Below are positions 39,340 to 64,000 of a stretch of 64,000 nt of DNA, in pieces (the stretch's first letter is position 1; the number at the start of each line of letters is the position of its first letter). Location of the stretch: the NCBI GenBank assembly GCA_023213315.1, contig JAKCPI010026326.1:62001-126000 (forward strand), in the 5' to 3' direction. The position numbers and the translations under genes were made by a program. The notes beneath the pieces were generated by a model that was given only the letters and a program-made list of their open reading frames with translations, did no database searches and had not been told where the DNA came from. The DNA comes from Euborellia annulipes. Its lineage: Eukaryota > Arthropoda > Insecta > Dermaptera > Anisolabididae.

Positions 39340-41115
39340 AGAAAATAAATGTTATAATAGAAAATGTGAACTAAAACGACTCTTATTTTGAATTTTCAAG
39401 ATTTTTTAAGGCAGCACCCCATATAAATATGCAGTTAGTTATAATATATAACAATTTTAATTCTAAGTAAATCTTTAAGGTTTGATTGTTATTTTGCTCA
39501 AGGTGATAGTGGCGAAGAAAAAATCAATTTTCATTTGTTTTTTTATTTATTTTGGGCTGCGACTATCAGACTGACTTAAAATTAAAATATGAATAAATCG
39601 GTTTTTTTTTGAAGATCCAAGATGGCCAAGCTACTAAAATCATGATATATAATATAAATAAAATTATTTAGTATATGTGAGGTTTCACTAAGTTGTAAAT
39701 GAAAGAAATATTGAATTTCTAACTCGATTTATTTCGGGCTATTAACCCATCTTCAGGAGTACAACTTCATAATTACAACTTAGTGAAACCTCAGTATATA
39801 TATGTATATTCTTTTTTTATTTACTGTAATATGTTGTAAGGGCAAAAAAGCCTACGGCAGCTGTTCGCCCTAAAGCATTAATAAATAAATAAATAAAAAA
39901 AAATAAATGTTAATAGAAAATGTTTTTTTTTACAAAACAGTAAGTCACCTAACCTAAAAGAAACTGTTAATTTATTCAGACGTAAGACAAAACTTGTCTT
40001 ATATTAATTCTTATACAAAAAAAAAAACAAATTTCTTGTTCTCAAAAAAACATATATTTTAATCAAGAATGAAAGTTGGAAGAAAACACAGCCAAAATTT
40101 TTTTCTTTAAAAATATATTTCAACAGCTGACGTTTCGGCTTTAGTCAAAGCCATCCTATATTTTAATCATCATATATTTTAATAATTCAATATTTATTTG
40201 CAGCCAACAACCTGTAAAAATAGTCTCCTTAAAAATTAAAAAAATTTTTATATTAAGACATCAAAATTCAACACACTTTGGTTTGGCGTGTTGGAATAAA
40301 ATAAAAAAACGGGATAAAGATTTATTTAGGTAATACACAAGTTTAATTTCATATATAATCTATATATTATAGAAAAATGTAAAATCAAAAATTGTATATT
40401 TTATAAAAATATTACTTCCTAAAGATTTTGTACATTAATTTGTATTATTCCGTAGGCCTGATGATGGGATCTTGACCATAGAAACTGCCAGCTTCAGTCG
40501 CAGCCCAAAATATGTACATTCCCTCATCTTATTAACAATTTTAAGTTTCAGCCCAATCAGAGGTCATTTATTTAGTAGTGCTGCAAACGACTTAAACAAA
40601 GTTTAGAAAAATCAAATTTTTTATGTTTTGTTTTGCTTTAGACACCGCTAATGCAATTTTTATCATCCCTAATTGCAAAAAACATATGTTTACGATATTC
40701 TATAGTTCTTTGGCTTTCCAAATTCATTCATGTTGATTATTAACGAAATTATTAACAAAATAGTTATCAAAGTATGTTAAAAAAACACTTCCCCTGCCTA
40801 TCTTTTATGTTTCACAAATGAATGATTTTTAGAAAGCCAAACAACTATAGAATATTTTAAATATATGTTGTTTACAAAAAGGGATGGTAAAAATGGCATT
40901 AGGCGTGTCTAAAAAAAAAAAAAAAAAAAATTCGATTTATCTAATCTTTAAGCCGTTTTTGGCTCGTCTAAATGACCTCTGATTGGGCTGATACTTTAAA
41001 TTTATATGTATTATAATTATCTGCATATTTTTAAGGGGTATCGCTTTAAAAAAATCTTGGAAATGCAAAATAAGAGCCGTTTTAGAGCATATTTTCTATT
41101 TTCTCCCCAACTATG
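39340..41115. repeat. Nested large inverted repeat
   Basis: The inner palindrome 40,551-40,992 has arms with CAGCCCAATCAGAGGTCATT and AACTATAGAATAT-type blocks. Outside it, ATTTTCTATTATAACATTTA-side sequence at 39,345-39,425 is matched in reverse complement by 41,025-41,110 (AATAAGAGCCGTTTTAG, GGGGTATCGC). Between them lie 39,677-39,795 (palindrome GAGGTTTCACTAAGTTGTAA) and a hammerhead-like core at 40,132-40,165. Confidence 0.6.
39833..39903 (+). repeat. Retroelement-like 3' tail
   Basis: GCCTACGGCAGCTGTTCGCC then AAGCATTAATAAATAAATAA looks like the 3' end of a non-LTR element with a simple-repeat tail. No ORF upstream. Confidence 0.35.
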
Positions 41116-41291
41116 GATGAAAACTGAAATATTTGATGAAAAATACTTCATATCTTTATTCTTGTAAAAGAAAAAAGTTCATTTTTGTCAACAAGTGTTA
41201 TTGGAACATTCTTTGATGAAACACGAGTGGTTAAAAAAAAATCAAAGAACTCTAAATGAATTCTAATTAGTTAATTTCTTTAATTTTCCAG

Positions 41292-59662
<18,371 letters not shown>

Positions 59663-59965
59663 GTAAATGCTAAAATACCAAAGTCTAACAACTCTCTCTT
59701 TGCTCTGTTAACATTCTCAACCATCGCAAGAGACGACATTTTTTATTCTAATCAAAGAATGTATAGATTTCCATACCTAACCAAATATGACAGGTTTTCC
59801 ATATGTAAGGGAATCTATGCATGAGTTTTTTTCATATTCCATCTGAACCTTGACTCTAAAAACCTGGTGAGTAGGGAGGGAAATGTAACTTCAACTTCCC
59901 TCCTCACACCAGAATTTTATTTAAACATGTATCTGTAAAACAGAGGATAAGAGACGTATTATACC

Positions 59966-60172
59966 CCAGACAGCTTGGAATATTGCAGTAATATTGCAAA
60001 TCTTTCACAATAATGCCGCAATATTGTAGCGCAAACTTCCTGCAAGCTACAAAGAGGCGGGCATAGGAATATTGGAGTAATCTTTCTGCAATATTCCCTG
60101 TAAGGTTAGCTTGGAATATTCCGTTGCAATTGTCAATCATTTGGAATATTGCTGCAATATTCCAGGCTCTCT
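59966..60172. repeat. Fold-back element of GGAATATTGCAG units
   Basis: Ends CCCAGACAGCTTGGAATATT and AATATTCCAGGCTCTCTGGG are inverted. The inside repeats GCAATATTGCA / GGAATATT at least seven times in both orientations. Confidence 0.6.
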
Positions 60173-60524
60173 GGGACTGTATATAGCTCCAGGGGATGTG
60201 AAGATAAATTTTCGAGGGTTGAGTCGTGTAGGTAGTTGAGATTTACTAGTACATTACGACTATGTGGAGCCATTTTCAAGAATGTGGGATTAAGAAGTAA
60301 TGGTGAAAGAGGGTTGTTTTCGATGTCGCAATCTTGCTGGTCACTAGATGTCTCAGAGGTTTGGAGTTTCTAGGAAGAAGTTAATTCTGTGTGATAGTGT
60401 TTGTGTTATTTTAGATTAACCGAAAACACTTCACCTCCAGCATTACTTCCTAATCCCACACTCTTGATAATGAGCCAACAAACTGAGAATATCTAATAGT
60501 ATTGAATAGTATTAGATCATAGCT

Positions 60525-60625
60525 GTAGCTGATATGTTGAATAAGGGAAGAGGATGAAGCCAATAATTGAGCCTCTATTTCATGATTAAACACTCTTTAT
60601 TAGGAACGTTTCGGCTGGGATCCAC
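60525..60625. mobile_element. Half copy of the GAGGATGCAGCC element
   Basis: GCTGTAGCTGATATGTTGAA, GAGCCTCTATTTCATGATTA, GGAACGTTTCGGCTGGGATC match the left half of 821-1,008 and 14,905-15,065. Confidence 0.55.
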
Positions 60626-60682
60626 CCTGAGAGAATTTATCTTCACATACATTCAATCGCGGAAGCCTTCCAGAACATACAT

Positions 60683-61058
60683 ATATCGATACTTGGAAAT
60701 TAAAAGATCGTAAAGGACAAAATAGCAAAAATGAGTTAAATATACAGAAATGTTCAGCTTTTTGAGCTTTACAAAACAGTCTAATTAAAATTGTGCTATC
60801 TCAAAAAAACGTCATTAAATTTTTTATAGATATTTGAGAAATCATAGGAATTTATTAGGGTATAGTGTTTTTCAACCTAACACTTTGGGCAAATTTGTCA
60901 AAAAGGATTAGAAATTCAGAGAAGTGTCTTTCAAAGACTAAAATAGTACTAAGGTCAGAAAAGTTAGGAGGGAAAATGTTTGTTTTTTTTTTCGTTTTTT
61001 GGCTCATCCTGAAAAGTAGCATTTTGACCTTTTTAATTTCCAAGTATCGATATACAAA
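60683..61058. mobile_element. Inverted-repeat element with ATCGATACTTGGAAATT ends
   Basis: Left ATATATCGATACTTGGAAAT and right ATTTCCAAGTATCGATATAC are inverted. The centre is AT-rich and has no recognisable gene. Confidence 0.6.
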
Positions 61059-61825
61059 GAGATATGATGGTTTCCATGATAAAGATCCGACTTAAGATTA
61101 AGCTCAATTTTCAAATCGTCTTGAACTAAAATTATGTAAATAAAGAAAAATTTTGCATAATTTCTTCCACCATTGCTACAAAAACGTCAGAAGTAAACTT
61201 CAGATTACTAGTATTTTAAGTGTGAGAGATCTTGTAATTTTCCAGGGGGAAAAAGTGTTTTTTTATCTCAATTGAATTCTTAAAATATATTTATTTAAAT
61301 ATTAATCATGAAATTAAATAAATTAGTTCTCCAAGCCACAAATTGAAATTTAGAACGAGACAAGGCATTAAATACCACATCCAATGATAGGAACCTCATA
61401 TATGATAAGATAAAAAATTGTTTATTCAACCATCTTCATTATTTAAATAAATTTTCTCTTTTTGTAAATATTTCAATTAAATTCTTTTCATTGAGGAATA
61501 GTCAGTCGACTTCTCTTTTGTCTTTGTTAGGGATTTTAATTTATTAAAAATGAAAAACACTTTCGCTTTTTCTATTCACAACTCATTTTTTAATGCTTTT
61601 TGCTTTTTTTTCGTTTGTCGTCTCTGCTTCTCTGAACAGATGCATTCAGCTTTTACTAATTCGCCTACGTATCTAAAAAAATCAAATAAAACTGCATCAT
61701 TTGCATTAACCCGTAAGTGAATAAAGATAATTTTTATTATTAATTGCATGACTCCATTCTCGTAAGGCTACTTTTACACTTTGCAACAATGGCATTACTA
61801 TTGAAATTTAAACAAAAAGTGCCAT

Positions 61826-62009
61826 CGGGCCTTGGTGTAGGGGTTAGCGTGCAGGCCTTTTATACCAAGGGTCGCGGGTTCGCATTCCGTCTCATGCGAC
61901 AATTTATTTCACCTGGATTGGCTACCAATTCAATTGAAATAAATAGAGACGGGGTCTAAATGGCCTTTGATGCCGAAAAAGACCTTAAATGAAATTAAAA
62001 AAAAAAGTT
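61826..62009 (+). mobile_element. tRNA-derived SINE, best copy
   Basis: A-box region GTGTAGGGGTTAGCGTGCAG, B box GGGTCGCGGGTTCGCATTCC, conserved body ATAAATAGAGACGGGGTCTA and tail TTTGATGCCGAAAAAGACCT ending in A-rich sequence. About 180 bases with both pol III boxes, so this copy defines the family in the window. Confidence 0.75.
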
Positions 62010-62429
62010 TGCCATTTATTTTTTATGAATGATTCACTATTTGAACTTTTGTTGCATTCAATGATTTAACACCCATGGTAGTATTTTTTCCCAGTTCTTT
62101 TATTTCGCTTTTTAGGTAGAAAAACAATTCGTGTTGAAAGTTTTATACTAAAATTTTAATAAATAGATTAGAAAATTATAATATAAGTAGATACAGTGGC
62201 GTAACCAGGTGAGGGGTTGATTTTTTTCTCCATAAGATCATTTCATTTTCCAAGGGAAGCAGTAGGCAGTGGGGGGTAGGGAGAGAGTTTATTAGAAAGA
62301 TTGTTGATAAAATGTTCAAATAATTAAAGAGACAAATTGATATAGTGAAAAAATGATTCATATAATGTCAATGAAACTTTGGTATATACTGTATATTTCG
62401 GCAACCCCGGGAACACCATTGAACGCCCG

Positions 62430-62535
62430 CGGTTAGCCATCGATATCTGGATTTAATTAAATAATTTAATAAATTTATAAAAGTCAAATGGCTTCAGAAG
62501 CCGAAATGACTTCTTTAAAAAAAAAAAAAAAACCT
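62430..62535 (+). repeat. SINE 3' fragment
   Basis: CAAATGGCTTCAGAAGCCGA and AATGACTTCTTTAAAAAAAA resemble the 3' part of the SINE (AATGGCCTTTGATGCCGAAA, AAGACC). The promoter half is missing. Confidence 0.4.
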
Positions 62536-62573
62536 CGGGAACACATTAAATAACATGTTCGGTCATAATTAAT

Positions 62574-62803
62574 ATAAGGTTATGGAGAAAAAATAACCAG
62601 CGACTGCTTCCCAAGTGTTATCAAATGATGCCCCATCCATATGTAGAATGGCTTCTCATGCATTTTATAATTTTGTAAAATGCTCCACAATCGTATAATT
62701 TGATGCACTGAGGATGGTTTGCGTTAGGCATACCGAAATATCTGCAAATAAATTATTTTAAAGTGGAAAGCTGGTTTTCTGGTCTCCATAACCTTAATTC
62801 TAT
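62574..62803. mobile_element. Hammerhead-type element, AAGGTTATGGAG family
   Basis: Arms AAGGTTATGGAGAAAAAATA and its near complement GGTCTCCATAACCTT. The plus-strand core at 62,707-62,745 reads CTGAGGA, T, GGTTTG ... CATACC, GAAATATC, a diverged version of the core. Confidence 0.55.
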
Positions 62804-62892
62804 CGTCCCAGCATACTTGTTTCTTCTAATTAATATAAATATAACCTCTTTTGTTCAATTCAAAATGTCAGCTTCACTAGAAAACGTGTATG

Positions 62893-63297
62893 CTGGAGAC
62901 TGGCAGCCAAATTTTGTTCTTAAAATATTTTATTTGGCTGACGTTTTGATCTCGATAGAGGCCTTCTTCAAGGCTCAATAAGTGTCAAGGAAATATATAT
63001 AATTTCATTATATCAACAATGTGTAATGTAATGAGGCTCATCAGGTGAGAAATCTTTCAAACCTGATGTGCATCATTACTACTTTAAAATCTTATCAATC
63101 AATTATATAACTCTAATAAATCTCTTAAAGTTGCTTTAATAATATTCACACATGTCACCTAATCACGTTCTCATAGTTGCCTAATGCAAATTATATATTT
63201 CCTTGACACTTATTGGGCCCTGAAGATGGCCTCTATCAAGAACGAAAAGTCGACCTAATAGAATATTTAAAGAAAAGATTTGACTGCCAGTCTCTGC
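62893..63297. mobile_element. Inverted-pair hammerhead element, GACTGGCAGCC family
   Basis: Arms GGAGACTGGCAGCCAAATTT and the complement of GATTTGACTGCCAGTCTCTG. Minus-strand core at 62,930-62,985 and plus-strand core at 63,210-63,258 (CTGAAGA, T, GGCCTC ..., GAAAAGTCGAC). Relatives at 2,828-2,998 and 37,018-37,075. Confidence 0.7.
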
Positions 63298-63299
63298 TC

Positions 63300-64000
63300 C
63301 TCCAACCCTTCCTTGATACAAATCAACAACCACAACTATAATACTATGCGAAGGTGTTAAACAGATGTCCTGAATGTCAAGAATGTGGAAACAGAAAAAA
63401 GGGTTTAAACCGCATAAGTGGGCGAAATATTTTAATTTGGGCAAACAAGTGTCATTGGTCTCCATCGATCATTGGTAGGTACATGATTCGTTAAAAAACT
63501 GCTGAAATTAATATTTATTATTGAAGACTCCTCGGTATCTCTGAAGGTATCCTTCCAATGTCTGTTTTTTCCCTTAAATTTTCTTTCATAAAATTAGCCT
63601 AACTGAATAGGTCACCTTTCAATCACTTATATAACTTTGGTTGAAATAAATCTAATCAATGTATATTTTTTAAAGTTGCTTTAATAATATTCACACATGT
63701 CGCCGCTTTATCTAATCACGTTCTCGTATTTCTTTTTCTAACTAAGCATTTTATTTAATCTCATAGCATCTGAATTGTCTCTTTGCTTTTTTACGCTTTT
63801 GTTTCCATTTTTTTTTTCACGTTCTCACTAATTTTCTTTCTCATTTCATCTGCAGATCAAATTCAGGTTAGTTCAGTTCTTTTTATTCATGATTTAAATT
63901 CCATTTGGTAGAATCTTTTTTGTGTTTCTGTAAATATTTTCTTTTTTTTTTTTAATCTTTAATATTTTTACTTTTATTTGTTTAATAAAAGAAGCACAAC
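63300..64000. other. ASK1 intron sequence at the right edge
   Basis: Contains a partial direct repeat: AAAGTTGCTTTAATAATATT, CACACATGTC and ATCACGTTCTC occur at about 63,126-63,175 and 63,672-63,726. No further ASK1 exon identified with confidence. Confidence 0.4.

Noticed and set aside
61640..61712. Possible ASK1 exon between TCTGAACAG and CCC|GTAAGTG, open as MHSAFTNSPTYLKKS
   Set aside because: Exon 17 leaves in phase 2, and in that frame the stretch hits TAA after about 12 codons. The open frame would need phase 0, and the sequence does not resemble ASK tails.
63856..63866. 11-base microexon candidate between CATCTGCAG and GTTAGT
   Set aside because: Splice-like strings this short are common by chance in AT-rich DNA. 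No homology can be judged over 11 bases.

Overview
This is a eukaryotic nuclear window, strongly AT-rich, with short exons, GT-AG introns and very dense short transposable elements. A split ZAD domain (a zinc-finger-associated domain mainly expanded in arthropods) plus arthropod-like ASK1 and CSN5 sequences point to an arthropod, most likely an insect or other pancrustacean. I cannot name the species.

Four protein genes can be read exon by exon. (1) Minus strand, 18,382 down to 1,958 and continuing off the left edge: a ZAD transcription-factor gene. Its ZAD is cut by an intron of about 15.8 kb, and its second exon carries a one-base homopolymer frameshift. (2) Plus strand, 19,693-22,476: a complete four-exon gene for a 219-residue coiled-coil protein, tentatively CENP-H. 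It is divergent from the ZAD gene across about 1.3 kb. (3) Minus strand, 29,975-24,427: a complete COP9 signalosome subunit 5 (CSN5/JAB1) gene with an intact JAMM metalloprotease site, convergent with gene 2. (4) Plus strand, 41,292 to at least 59,662 and continuing off the right edge: an ASK1-type MAP3K (MAP3K5/15) gene, with 17 exons recognised including the whole kinase domain. CSN5 and ASK1 are divergent, separated by about 11 kb in which the ASK1 5' end was not found.

The rest is intron and intergenic DNA built from layered repeats: TA-flanked palindromic MITEs in many copies, deleted mariner/Tc1 elements that keep transposase fragments, two hAT-like elements with 8-bp target duplications, a tRNA-derived SINE family, a three-unit tandem array of about 300 bp, and inverted repeats with arms up to about 380 bp.

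The most notable layer is a large set of short elements carrying a CTGANGA ... stem ... GAAACGTY core. I read these as minimal hammerhead ribozymes of the kind known from Penelope-like retroelements. In several elements the motifs lie in inverted pairs, minus-strand motif on the left and plus-strand motif on the right, so a transcript of either strand would carry one sense motif near its 3' end. Stem I pairing is kept in different families with different sequences, which supports a selected RNA fold.
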